This document shows, piece by piece, positions 37,786 through 45,855 of a DNA stretch of 64,000 bases (the first letter of the stretch is position 1; every line of letters begins with the position of its first letter). The translations under genes and the position numbers were made by a program. The notes beneath the pieces are model-generated. The model was not told the origin of the DNA, did no database searches, and saw nothing but the letters and a program-made list of their open reading frames with translations. The stretch lies in assembly GCF_019139675.1 (NCBI RefSeq), contig NZ_CP077077.1:1922001-1986000 (forward strand). Direction: 5' to 3'. The DNA is from Pseudomonas maumuensis. Lineage in GTDB: Bacteria; Pseudomonadota; Gammaproteobacteria; Pseudomonadales; Pseudomonadaceae.

Positions 37786-38538
37786 ATGAGACGCAGTTCC
37801 GTCAAGCTGGTGCTGGCCAGTTCCCTGCCGCTGGCGCTCACCGCGTGCAGCGCGCCCGAGGAAACCTACACGGTCAGCAAGCGCAGCAACTACCCCACCG
37901 TCCAGGCCTGTGTCGATGACAAGATGCCGGTGGATGTGTGTTCCGATGCCTATATGGAGGCGTTGGCCGATCACCGTCGGGTCGCGCCGACCTATGGCGA
38001 CAAGGCGGCGTGCGAGGCCGATTTCGTGCCGGACTACTGCCAGGTCACCAGCGACAACCGCTACATGCCGCGCCTCGGTGGTTTCGAGCTGGCGGTGTCG
38101 GGCGAGGTCAGCCAGTCCCAGGTCGATGCGGCCCGCGCCCAGGTCGAGAACAGCGGCCAGGCCAGCAGCGGTGGTAGCAACTTCAATGGCCTGCTCACCG
38201 GCCTGCTGCTCGGCCAGGTGCTCAGCGGCGGCAATCGTCAGTACTATTCGCAGCCGGTCTACCAGTACCGTGACAGTAGCGGTGGATATCGCACCACCAC
38301 CCTCGGCCAGCAGATCGACCAAGGCAAGCGTTTCGAGCGCTCCGACCAGGCCCAGCAGAGCGGCGGCAGCTACAGCAGCTATTACTCCGGCAGTTCCAGC
38401 GGTAGCAGCTACAAGTCCAGAACCTCGACCCGCTCCAGCGTGTCCTCGTCGATCTCCCGTGGCGGCTTCGGCAGCCAGGCCACTGCGCGCAGCGGCTGGG
38501 GCGGCAAGAGCAGCGGCGGCTTCAGTTTCGGCGGTTGA
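37786..38538 (+). CDS. DUF1190 (YjfM-like) lipoprotein
   Basis: The 250-residue product starts with a lipoprotein-type signal (MRRSSVKLVLASSLPLALTAC, lipobox LTAC at Cys21). The DUF1190 part follows, with SNYPTVQACVDDKMPVDVCSDAYMEALADHR and YGDKAACEADFVPDYCQV; five Cys in this region can form disulfides in the periplasm. After residue about 140 the chain is low-complexity, rich in Ser, Gly, Tyr and Gln (SSSGSSYKSRTSTRSS, ends GGFSFGG). It lies 25 bases after the DUF350 gene and ends just before the ATP-grasp gene. Confidence 0.85.
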   Translation: MRRSSVKLVLASSLPLALTACSAPEETYTVSKRSNYPTVQACVDDKMPVDVCSDAYMEALADHRRVAPTYGDKAACEADFVPDYCQVTSDNRYMPRLGGFELAVSGEVSQSQVDAARAQVENSGQASSGGSNFNGLLTGLLLGQVLSGGNRQYYSQPVYQYRDSSGGYRTTTLGQQIDQGKRFERSDQAQQSGGSYSSYYSGSSSGSSYKSRTSTRSSVSSSISRGGFGSQATARSGWGGKSSGGFSFGG

Positions 38539-38540
38539 GC

Positions 38541-39698
38541 ATGCGCAAGGTCCACTGCGACGAACGCCCGGACTGGCGCACAACCGCCGAGCGCGAGGGC
38601 TTCGCCTTCCATACCATCGACGGTGAGCGCTACTGGGACGAGCGCGGTTATTACCAGTTCAGTGAAGCCCAGGTCAGCCGTGACCTGGAGGCGCCCACCC
38701 AGGAGCTGCACGCGATGTGCCTGGACGCGGTGGCGCGCATCGTCGACAGCGAAGCGCTGATGACCCGCCTGGCGATTCCGCCGGCGTTCTTCGACCTAGT
38801 GCGTCGTTCGTGGAAGGAGGGGCATCCGCACCTCTACGGGCGTTTCGACTTCAGCTACGACGGCACGGGCCCGGCCAAGCTGATCGAGGCCAACTACGAC
38901 ACGCCGACCTCGCTGTACGAAGCCGCGGCGTTCCAGCTGATCTGGCTTGAGCAGCAGATCGAGCGCGGCGTGCTGCCGGCCCATGCCAGCCAGTTCAACA
39001 CCCTGGCTGAAGACCTGGTGCGGGCTTTTGCCGCCTTCGAACGTGAAAGCCCATTCTACTTCTCGGCCATCGGCGGCTCGATCGAGGACCGCGGCACCAC
39101 GGATTTCCTGCGCAAGATGGCCGGGCACGTGGGTATCAGCACCCGGCATATCGACCTGGAGGATATCGGCCTGAACGACGAGGGGCGTTTCGTCGACCTC
39201 GAAGGCCGACCGATCCCGCGTCTGTTCAAGCTGCACGCCTGGGAGCATATCTTCCACGAGGACTTCGGCCAGGCCATCGCCGGTTGCGATACCCAGTTCG
39301 TCGAGCCAGCGTGGAAGTCGCTGATCTCCAACAAGGGCATCCTGCCGTTGTTGTGGGAATGGCATGAGGGCCATCCGAACCTTTTGCCGGCCTTCCTCGA
39401 CGAAGACCCCCGGCGGCCGGTGCCCAAGGGCTGGGTGCGCAAGCCGTATTTCTCCCGCGAGGGTGCGAATGTGGACATTCGCACCACCGATGACCAGCGG
39501 GTGTTCGAGGACGGGCCCTACGATGATGCGCCGTATATCCTGCAAGGCTTTGCGCCTTTGCCGAAGTTCGGTGACAGCTACACCCTGATCGGTTCTTGGG
39601 TGGTCGGTGATCTCGCCTCGGGGATCGGCATTCGTGAAGATGACACCCTGATCACCAAGGACAGCTCGCGGTTCGTGCCGCATGTAGTCGTGGACTGA
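38541..39698 (+). CDS. Glutathionylspermidine synthase-like ATP-grasp ligase (YjfC-like)
   Basis: A 385-residue ATP-grasp enzyme of the glutathionylspermidine-synthase C-terminal domain type (PF03738). Recognisable parts are GRFDFSYDGTGPAKLIEANYDTPTSL, SAIGGSIEDRGTTDFL, LFKLHAWEHIFHEDF, EPAWKSLISNKGILPLLWE, VRKPYFSREGANV and YTLIGSWVVGDLASGIGIRED, which give the nucleotide and metal-binding residues. It lacks the amidase half of E. coli Gss. Enzymes of this class ligate a carboxylate to an amine; in this cluster the substrate may be a peptide, a polyamine or a protein terminus, and is unknown. The ATG at 38541, two bases after the DUF1190 stop, is preferred over a TTG at 38535. Confidence 0.88.
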   Translation: MRKVHCDERPDWRTTAEREGFAFHTIDGERYWDERGYYQFSEAQVSRDLEAPTQELHAMCLDAVARIVDSEALMTRLAIPPAFFDLVRRSWKEGHPHLYGRFDFSYDGTGPAKLIEANYDTPTSLYEAAAFQLIWLEQQIERGVLPAHASQFNTLAEDLVRAFAAFERESPFYFSAIGGSIEDRGTTDFLRKMAGHVGISTRHIDLEDIGLNDEGRFVDLEGRPIPRLFKLHAWEHIFHEDFGQAIAGCDTQFVEPAWKSLISNKGILPLLWEWHEGHPNLLPAFLDEDPRRPVPKGWVRKPYFSREGANVDIRTTDDQRVFEDGPYDDAPYILQGFAPLPKFGDSYTLIGSWVVGDLASGIGIREDDTLITKDSSRFVPHVVVD

Positions 39699-39716
39699 GT
39701 GTCAGGGCTGTCTATG

Positions 39717-39824
39717 CGGGGGCCGCTCCGCGCCCCATCGCCGGCAAGCCGGCTCCCACACTGAGCGCGTCAGCTATCCCTGTGGGAGCCGGCTTGCCGG
39801 CGATGGGGCGCGAAGCGGCCCCTC
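39717..39824. repeat. Paired REP element with long arms
   Basis: Arms 39721-39760 and 39781-39820 are inverted copies over 40 bases with one mismatch, and pairing extends outwards a few bases more. They share the GCCGGCAAGCCGGCTCCCAC core. It ends the yjf-type cluster. Confidence 0.9.
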
Positions 39825-39933
39825 CCATGGTCGGTTTCAGGACGCGCCGGGTCGCCCGCGTACAACCTCTTCGCGCAATAGCTGCCATGCTCTGAGGATG
39901 CCCGTGGACCGCGCGCAGCAAGACGCATGGCCA

Positions 39934-39979
39934 CAGGCAAGGAGGGTGCCTGGCCTGCCGCCACCGTGACGCGGCAGGC
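39934..39979 (+). promoter_or_regulatory. Two back-to-back hairpins in the fds leader region
   Basis: In the 225-base gap between the REP pair and fdsG, CAGGCA-AGGAGGG-TGCCTG (39934-39952) is followed without spacing by GCCTGCCGC (39953-39961) / GCGGCAGGC (39971-39979), a perfect 9-bp stem. The first loop shows an AGGAGGG sequence. I could not match it to a known riboswitch; molybdenum cofactor motifs precede some formate dehydrogenase genes, but I cannot confirm one here. Confidence 0.4.
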
Positions 39980-40049
39980 GCCCCGCAGCTGAACACCGCC
40001 GGACACTGGCCCGCGATCAGGGCCGGGCCGGGTTGCCGAGGTCCGCTGT

Positions 40050-40535
40050 ATGCCTGATGAGTTGAACCACCTGCCGTTGATCCAGCGTGTCCTGGCCCGT
40101 GAAAAGGACACCCCCGGCGCCTTGTTGCCAATTCTCCACGCCATCCAGGCCGGCGCCGGCTACATCCCCGGCGTCGCCGTCGCCGAGATCGCCCATGCCC
40201 TCAACCTCAGCCAGGCCGAGGTGCGCGGGGTGCTCAGCTTCTACCACGATTTCCGTACCACGCCGCCGGCCCGTCATACCCTGCGCCTGTGCCGCGCCGA
40301 GTCCTGCCAGAGCCGTGGCGCCGAGGCGCTGGCCGCGCAATTGCGCGAGCAGCTCGGGCTGGATGATCACGGCCGTAGCGAAGACGGTGCGCTCGACCTG
40401 CGCCCGGTGTATTGCCTGGGTGCCTGTGCCTGCTCGCCGGCGTTGGAGCTCGATGGCCAGCTCCACGCCCGCGTTACCCCGGAGCGCCTACGGGCGCTGG
40501 TGGCGAGCTGCCGAGAGGAGGTGAAGGCATGTTGA
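40050..40535 (+). CDS. fdsG: NAD-dependent formate dehydrogenase, gamma subunit (NuoE-like)
   Basis: A 161-residue thioredoxin-like [2Fe-2S] protein homologous to NuoE. The four Cys ligands are in LRLCRAESCQSRGAE (two) and PVYCLGACACSPALELDG (two). It begins MPDELNHLPLIQRVLAREKD with a helical N-terminal domain. In FdsABG-type enzymes it works with FdsB to pass electrons from formate to NAD+. The gene overlaps fdsB by seven bases. The ribosome site upstream of 40050 is weak. It is the first gene of an fdsGBAD operon. Confidence 0.92.
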   Translation: MPDELNHLPLIQRVLAREKDTPGALLPILHAIQAGAGYIPGVAVAEIAHALNLSQAEVRGVLSFYHDFRTTPPARHTLRLCRAESCQSRGAEALAAQLREQLGLDDHGRSEDGALDLRPVYCLGACACSPALELDGQLHARVTPERLRALVASCREEVKAC

Positions 40536-42073
40536 ACCTGTGCATCTCCTGTGATTCGCTGGCCCGTGCAGTCGGTGCCGACCAAGTGGCCGATGCGGTG
40601 GCCCGCGAGGCGGCGCAGCGCAACCTGCCGCTACGCATCAAGCGCACCAGCTCCCGTGGCTTGTATTGGCTAGAGCCGCTGGTAGAACTGGACACTGCGC
40701 AAGGCCGGCTGGGCTTCGGGCCGGTCACACCTGAGGATGTCCCGGGCCTGCTCGATGCCCTGGCGGGCGAGCACGCCGGCCATGCGCTGGCGCTGGGGCC
40801 GGTCGAGGACATTCCCTACCTGAAAACCCAGCAGCGCCTGTTGTTCGCCCGCGCCGGCATCACCCGGCCACTGTCGCTGGATGACTACCACGCCAACGGT
40901 GGCTTCGAGGGGCTGCGCCAGGCCACGTTGCTGGACGGCGACGAAGTGGTCGCGGCGGTACTCGATTCGGGCCTGCGTGGCCGAGGTGGCGCGGCCTTCC
41001 CGGCGGGCATCAAGTGGCGCACCGTGCGCCAGGCGCCGGCCACGCAGAAGTACGTGGTGTGCAACGCCGACGAGGGCGACTCCGGTACCTTCGCCGACCG
41101 CATGCTGATGGAGGGCGACCCGTTCCTGTTGATCGAGGGCATGATCATCGCCGGCCTCGCCGTGGGGGCGAGCAAGGGCTACATCTATGTGCGCTCGGAG
41201 TACCCCGATGCCGTGCGCGCGCTCAACGAGGCGATCCTGCTGGCCCGCGAGGCCGGTTACCTGGATGTCGCCGGCAGCGGCGTGGCCTTCGACCTCGAGG
41301 TGCGGGTCGGCGCGGGTGCCTATATCTGTGGCGAGGAAACCGCGCTGCTCGAGTCCCTGGAGGGCAAGCGTGGCATCGTTCGCGCCAAGCCGCCGTTGCC
41401 GGCGCTGGAGGGCCTGTTCGGCCAACCGACGCTGGTGCACAACGTGCTCACCCTGGCCTCGGTACCGATCATCCTGGCCAAGGGCGCGGCCTACTACCGC
41501 GACTTCGGCATGGGCCGCTCGCTCGGCACCTTGCCGTTCCAGTTGGCCGGCAATATCCGCCATGGCGGGCTGGTGGAGCGCGCTTTCGGCCTGACCCTGC
41601 GCGAGCTGGTGGAAGGCTACGGTGGCGGCACCGCCAGTGGCCGGCCGATCAAGGCGGCGCAGGTCGGCGGCCCGCTGGGTGCCTGGGTGCCGCCTGAACA
41701 GTTCGACACGCCGCTGGACTACGAGGCCTTCGCCGCCATTGGCGCGATGCTCGGCCACGGCGGTGTGGTGCTGGCCGACGACACCCTGAACATGGCCGGC
41801 ATGGCCCGCTTCGCCCTGCAGTTCTGCGCCGAAGAATCCTGCGGCAAGTGCACGCCGTGCCGGATCGGTTCGACCCGCGGCGTGGAAGTGGTCGACCGAC
41901 TGATCGCCAGCACCGACCCGGCCTACCGCGAAAGCCAGGCGGGGTTGCTGCGCGACCTGTGCGACACGATGCAATACGGCTCGCTGTGCGCCATGGGCGG
42001 GATGACCCCGTACCCGGTGGTCAGCGCCCTCAAGCACTTCCCCGCCGATTTCGGCCTGGAGGCCGCGCAATGA
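40529..42073 (+). CDS. fdsB: NAD-dependent formate dehydrogenase, beta subunit (NuoF-like)
   Basis: The 514-residue subunit binds FMN, NAD and a [4Fe-4S] cluster, and reduces NAD+. A short thioredoxin-like N-terminus (LNLCISCDSLARAVGADQ) is fused to the NuoF part. GLRGRGGAAFPAGIKW and NADEGDSGTFADR form the FMN/NADH site, and ICGEETALLESLEGKRGI lies further on. The cluster ligands are in ESCGKCTPCRIG plus the Cys in YGSLCAMGGM. The ATG at 40529 overlaps the end of fdsG, and the stop overlaps the fdsA start (ATGA), so all are coupled. Soluble enzymes of this type run reversibly between formate and CO2. Confidence 0.95.
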   Translation: MLNLCISCDSLARAVGADQVADAVAREAAQRNLPLRIKRTSSRGLYWLEPLVELDTAQGRLGFGPVTPEDVPGLLDALAGEHAGHALALGPVEDIPYLKTQQRLLFARAGITRPLSLDDYHANGGFEGLRQATLLDGDEVVAAVLDSGLRGRGGAAFPAGIKWRTVRQAPATQKYVVCNADEGDSGTFADRMLMEGDPFLLIEGMIIAGLAVGASKGYIYVRSEYPDAVRALNEAILLAREAGYLDVAGSGVAFDLEVRVGAGAYICGEETALLESLEGKRGIVRAKPPLPALEGLFGQPTLVHNVLTLASVPIILAKGAAYYRDFGMGRSLGTLPFQLAGNIRHGGLVERAFGLTLRELVEGYGGGTASGRPIKAAQVGGPLGAWVPPEQFDTPLDYEAFAAIGAMLGHGGVVLADDTLNMAGMARFALQFCAEESCGKCTPCRIGSTRGVEVVDRLIASTDPAYRESQAGLLRDLCDTMQYGSLCAMGGMTPYPVVSALKHFPADFGLEAAQ

Positions 42074-44946
42074 TCAATTACTTCGACCCCGGCAGCGACC
42101 TCGACCTGGGTACCCCGCAACGCCTCAGCGAGGTGCAGGTCAGCCTGGTCATCGACGGCCGTTCGATCAGCGTGCCCGCCGGCACCTCGGTGATGCGCGC
42201 CGCGGCCATGCTCGGCACCAGCATCCCCAAACTGTGCGCCACCGACAGCCTCGAGGCCTTCGGCTCGTGCCGCATGTGCATGGTCGAGATCGATGGCATG
42301 CGCGGCTACCCGGCTTCCTGCACCACGCCTGTGGGCGAGGGCATGGTGGTGCGCACGCAGACGCCACGCCTGGCTGACCTGCGCCGCAACGTGATGGAAC
42401 TGTATATCTCCGACCATCCGCTGGACTGCCTGACCTGTTCGGCCAACGGCAACTGCGAGTTGCAGACTGTCGCCGGCCAGGTCGGCCTGCGCGAGGTGCG
42501 GTATGGCTACGACGGCGCCAATCACCTGGACGAACACAAGGACATTTCCAACCCGTACTTCGACTACGAGCCGAGCAAGTGCATCGTCTGCAGCCGCTGC
42601 GTGCGTGCCTGCGAAGACATCCAGGGCACCTTCGCCCTGACCATCACCGGGCGCGGTTTCGACTCGCGGGTGGCGGCGGCCGGCGGTGACGATTTCCTCA
42701 GCTCCGAATGCGTGTCCTGTGGCGCCTGCGTGCAGGCCTGCCCGACGGCGACCCTGAGCGAGAAAAGCCTGATCCAGCTCGGCCAGCCCGAGCGCGCGGT
42801 GATCACCACCTGTGCCTATTGCGGCGTGGGCTGCTCGTTCCGCGCCGAGATGAAGGGCGACCAGCTGGTGCGCATGGTCCCGGACAAGAATGGCGGCGCC
42901 AACCACGGCCATGCCTGCGTCAAGGGCCGCTTCGCCTGGGGCTATGCCACGCACCCGGACCGCATCACCAAGCCGATGATTCGCAAGCGCCTGGAGGACC
43001 CGTGGCAAGAGGTCAGCTGGGACGAGGCGGTCACCTATGCCGCCAGCGAGTTGCGGCGCATCCAGCTCAAGTACGGACGAGATTCGATCGGTGGGATCAC
43101 CTCCAGCCGCTGCACCAACGAAGAGGCGTACCTGGTGCAGAAACTGGTGCGCACGGCCTTCGGCAACAACAACGTCGATACCTGCGCGCGGGTCTGCCAT
43201 TCGCCCACCGGCTACGGCCTCAAGCAGACCCTGGGTGAGTCCGCCGGCACCCAGAGCTTCGACTCGGTGATGCAGGCCGACGTGGTGCTGGTGATCGGCG
43301 CCAACCCCACCGACGCGCATCCGGTGTTCGGCTCGCAGCTCAAGCGCCGCCTGCGCCAGGGCGCGCGATTGATCGTCATCGACCCACGGCGTATCGACCT
43401 GGTCGACTCGCCGCATGCCCGTGCCGAACTGCACCTGCAACTGCGTCCGGGTACCAACGTGGCCATGCTCAACGCCCTGGCCCATGTGATCGTCAGCGAG
43501 GGCCTGCTCGACCAGCGCTTCATCGATGCCCGCTGCGAAACCGAGGACTTCGCGCGATGGCGCGATTTCGTCGCCCAGCCCGACAATGCGCCTGAAGTGC
43601 TCGGCCCGGTGTGCGGCGTACACGCCGAGCAGATTCGCGCCGCCGCCCGGCTGTACGCCACCGGCGGCAATGCGGCGATCTACTATGGCCTGGGCGTGAC
43701 CGAGCACAGCCAGGGCAGCACTGCGGTAATGGGTATCGCCAACCTGGCCATGGCCACCGGCAACATCGGCCGCGAAGGGGTGGGGGTGAACCCGCTGCGC
43801 GGGCAGAACAACGTGCAGGGCTCGTGCGACATGGGCTCGTTCCCCCACGAGTTGCCCGGCTACCGGCATATCTCCAACGAAAGCGTGCGCGCCGAGTTCG
43901 AACAGGCCTGGGGCGTGACCCTGCAGCCCGACCCGGGCCTGCGCATACCCAACATGTTCGAGGCTGCGCTGGACGGCAGCTTCAAGGCGCTGTACTGCCA
44001 GGGTGAGGATATCGCCCAGAGCGACCCCAACACCCAGCACGTCACCGCCGCGCTGTTGGCGATGGAATGCGTGGTGGTGCAGGACATCTTCCTCAACGAG
44101 ACGGCCAAGTTCGCCCATGTGTTCCTGCCGGGCAGCTCGTTCCTCGAAAAGGACGGCACCTTCACCAATGCCGAGCGGCGCATCTCGCGGGTGCGCAAGG
44201 TCATGGAACCGCTGGCCGGCAAGGCCGACTGGGAGGCGACCCTGGCCTTGGCCGACGCCCTGGGCTATCACATGGACTACCAGCATCCGTCGCAGATCAT
44301 GGACGAAATCGCCCGCCTGACCCCGACCTTCCGCCGGGTCAGCTATGCCGAGCTCGACCGCCACGGCAGCCTGCAGTGGCCATGCAACGAGGCCGCCCCC
44401 GACGGCACGCCGACCATGCACATCGAGCAGTTCGTGCGCGGCAAGGGGCGCTTCATGCTCACCGGCTACGTGCCTACCGACGAGAAGGTCAACAGCCGTT
44501 ATCCGCTGTTGTTGACCACCGGGCGCATCCTCAGCCAGTACAACGTCGGCGCGCAGACTCGGCGCACCGGCAACGTCGCCTGGCACGACGAGGACCGCCT
44601 GGAGATCCACCCCAGCGACGCCGAGAGCCGCGGCATCGCCGACGGCGACTGGGTGGGCGTGGGCAGCCGCGCCGGGCAGAGCGTGCTGCGCGCCAGGGTC
44701 AGCAGCCGAGTGGCGCCGGGGGTGGTGTACACCACCTTCCACTTCCCCGAGTCGGGGGCCAACGTGATCACCACCGACAACTCCGACTGGGCCACCAATT
44801 GCCCGGAATACAAGGTCACCGCAGTGGAAGTGGTGAAGGTGTTCCAGCCGTCGGAATGGCAGAAACGCTATCAGAGTTTCAGCGACGAGCAGCGGCGCTT
44901 GCTCAAGGAGCGGCGTCAGGCGGAAAAGGCGGAGGTGCGCCGATGA
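42070..44946 (+). CDS. fdsA: NAD-dependent formate dehydrogenase, alpha (catalytic) subunit
   Basis: A 958-residue molybdoenzyme (Mo-bis-MGD). The N-terminal [2Fe-2S] ferredoxin domain shows KLCATDSLEAFGSCRMCMVE. The NuoG-like His/Cys cluster motif HPLDCLTCSANGNCELQ follows, then two [4Fe-4S] clusters (CIVCSRCVRAC and CVSCGACVQACP). The molybdopterin domain starts at CAYCGVGCSF. The likely catalytic ligand is the Cys of ARVCHSPTG with the adjacent His, as in other formate dehydrogenases. The start at 42070 overlaps the fdsB stop (ATGA). A gene for the sulfurtransferase FdhD, needed to activate such enzymes, is not in this window and must lie elsewhere. Confidence 0.96.
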   Translation: MINYFDPGSDLDLGTPQRLSEVQVSLVIDGRSISVPAGTSVMRAAAMLGTSIPKLCATDSLEAFGSCRMCMVEIDGMRGYPASCTTPVGEGMVVRTQTPRLADLRRNVMELYISDHPLDCLTCSANGNCELQTVAGQVGLREVRYGYDGANHLDEHKDISNPYFDYEPSKCIVCSRCVRACEDIQGTFALTITGRGFDSRVAAAGGDDFLSSECVSCGACVQACPTATLSEKSLIQLGQPERAVITTCAYCGVGCSFRAEMKGDQLVRMVPDKNGGANHGHACVKGRFAWGYATHPDRITKPMIRKRLEDPWQEVSWDEAVTYAASELRRIQLKYGRDSIGGITSSRCTNEEAYLVQKLVRTAFGNNNVDTCARVCHSPTGYGLKQTLGESAGTQSFDSVMQADVVLVIGANPTDAHPVFGSQLKRRLRQGARLIVIDPRRIDLVDSPHARAELHLQLRPGTNVAMLNALAHVIVSEGLLDQRFIDARCETEDFARWRDFVAQPDNAPEVLGPVCGVHAEQIRAAARLYATGGNAAIYYGLGVTEHSQGSTAVMGIANLAMATGNIGREGVGVNPLRGQNNVQGSCDMGSFPHELPGYRHISNESVRAEFEQAWGVTLQPDPGLRIPNMFEAALDGSFKALYCQGEDIAQSDPNTQHVTAALLAMECVVVQDIFLNETAKFAHVFLPGSSFLEKDGTFTNAERRISRVRKVMEPLAGKADWEATLALADALGYHMDYQHPSQIMDEIARLTPTFRRVSYAELDRHGSLQWPCNEAAPDGTPTMHIEQFVRGKGRFMLTGYVPTDEKVNSRYPLLLTTGRILSQYNVGAQTRRTGNVAWHDEDRLEIHPSDAESRGIADGDWVGVGSRAGQSVLRARVSSRVAPGVVYTTFHFPESGANVITTDNSDWATNCPEYKVTAVEVVKVFQPSEWQKRYQSFSDEQRRLLKERRQAEKAEVRR

Positions 44947-45155
44947 GCAGCGACAACCTGGTGAAGATGGCCAACCAGATCGGCCATTACTTCGATAGTG
45001 AGCCGGACCATGCCAAGGCGGTGCAGGGGGTGAGGCAGCATCTGCAGAGCTTCTGGACGCCTGGCATGCGTCGGCAGTTGACCGAGAGGGTGCAGGCTGA
45101 TGGGGGCCTGGAGTTGGATGCGCTGGTGCGAGAGGCGGTGCACCCGGTGATTTGA
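44943..45155 (+). CDS. fdsD: Formate dehydrogenase delta subunit
   Basis: This small 70-residue protein is of the FdsD type: MSSDNLVKMANQIGHYFDSE then ending near RQLTERVQADGGLELDAL. FdsD is a small subunit or assembly factor of soluble NAD-dependent formate dehydrogenase, without cofactors. The ATG overlaps the fdsA stop (ATGA). It closes the operon, and a REP pair follows 16 bases on. Confidence 0.9.
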   Translation: MSSDNLVKMANQIGHYFDSEPDHAKAVQGVRQHLQSFWTPGMRRQLTERVQADGGLELDALVREAVHPVI

Positions 45156-45171
45156 TGTAGGGCAGGATCGG

Positions 45172-45258
45172 CCCATCGCCGGCAAGCCGGCTCCCACTCC
45201 GACCGCGTCAGCTCGAGATCATGCGCTACCCTGTGGGAGCCGGCTTGCCGGCGATGGG
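45172..45258. repeat. Paired REP element
   Basis: Arms 45172-45197 and 45233-45258 are perfect 26-base inverted copies of the REP core. It separates the convergent fds operon and an acetyltransferase gene. Confidence 0.9.
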
Positions 45259-45275
45259 GCGCAAGGCGGCCCGGC

Positions 45276-45695
45276 TTATTCTGATATCCAGAAATAGACC
45301 CGCTCCGGGTCCCTTTGGTCGAGGTTTTCGACTACGCCGTTCTCGACGAAGCCCTGGCGCTCCAGCAAGCGGCGCATCGGCTCATTGGAGCGATTGGTCG
45401 AGGTGAACAGCTTCTGCCCACGGCAATCGACTTGTATGCAGGCCAGCAGCGCAGCCCCCAGCCCAGCGCGCCGATGGTTTTCGCCAACCATCAGCATCTC
45501 GATGAACGCACAGCCGAAGAAGTGTCGGTGCATCACCGCATAGGCGGCCGCGTTGCCTTGTACTTCGGCCACCAGGCAACGGTACCGCCCGAGCCAGTCG
45601 GCAATCTGCTCGGCACGCTGCGGGTCTTGGCGGGCAACGCTGTCGATTGCGATCAGTGCCGGCAGGTCCTGTAGTCCAGCAAGGCGAATATGCAT
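45276..45695 (-). CDS. GNAT family N-acetyltransferase
   Basis: A 139-residue GNAT-fold protein. The central strand and acetyl-CoA loop read FIEMLMVGENHRRAGLGAALLACI (motif RRAGLG for the pyrophosphate), with the later NEPMRRLLERQGFVENG as the conserved C-terminal part. The substrate is unknown. The start at 45695 (MHIRLAGLQDLPAL) is where homology would begin; the open frame extends 25 codons further. Convergent with the fds operon across a REP pair. Confidence 0.83.
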   Translation of the reverse strand: MHIRLAGLQDLPALIAIDSVARQDPQRAEQIADWLGRYRCLVAEVQGNAAAYAVMHRHFFGCAFIEMLMVGENHRRAGLGAALLACIQVDCRGQKLFTSTNRSNEPMRRLLERQGFVENGVVENLDQRDPERVYFWISE

Positions 45696-45855
45696 GGTGG
45701 GGCTCTGCGATGAAGGTGCCGCGATTATCCGCGCCCGGACACGTCCTGCACAGATGTTGGCGCAGCGCATGGCCTGGATGAAATGTCCGTCATGTTCGCA
45801 GGGTTAACGAATAGCCGGTGCTACGCTCGCAAAAACACCCTGACGGAAGCCCACC

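Noticed and set aside
39830..40049. Cobalamin or molybdenum cofactor riboswitch upstream of fdsG
   Set aside because: The conserved B12-box and core sequences I know are absent, and I cannot match the hairpins to the Moco motif from memory; kept only as an unassigned structured leader.
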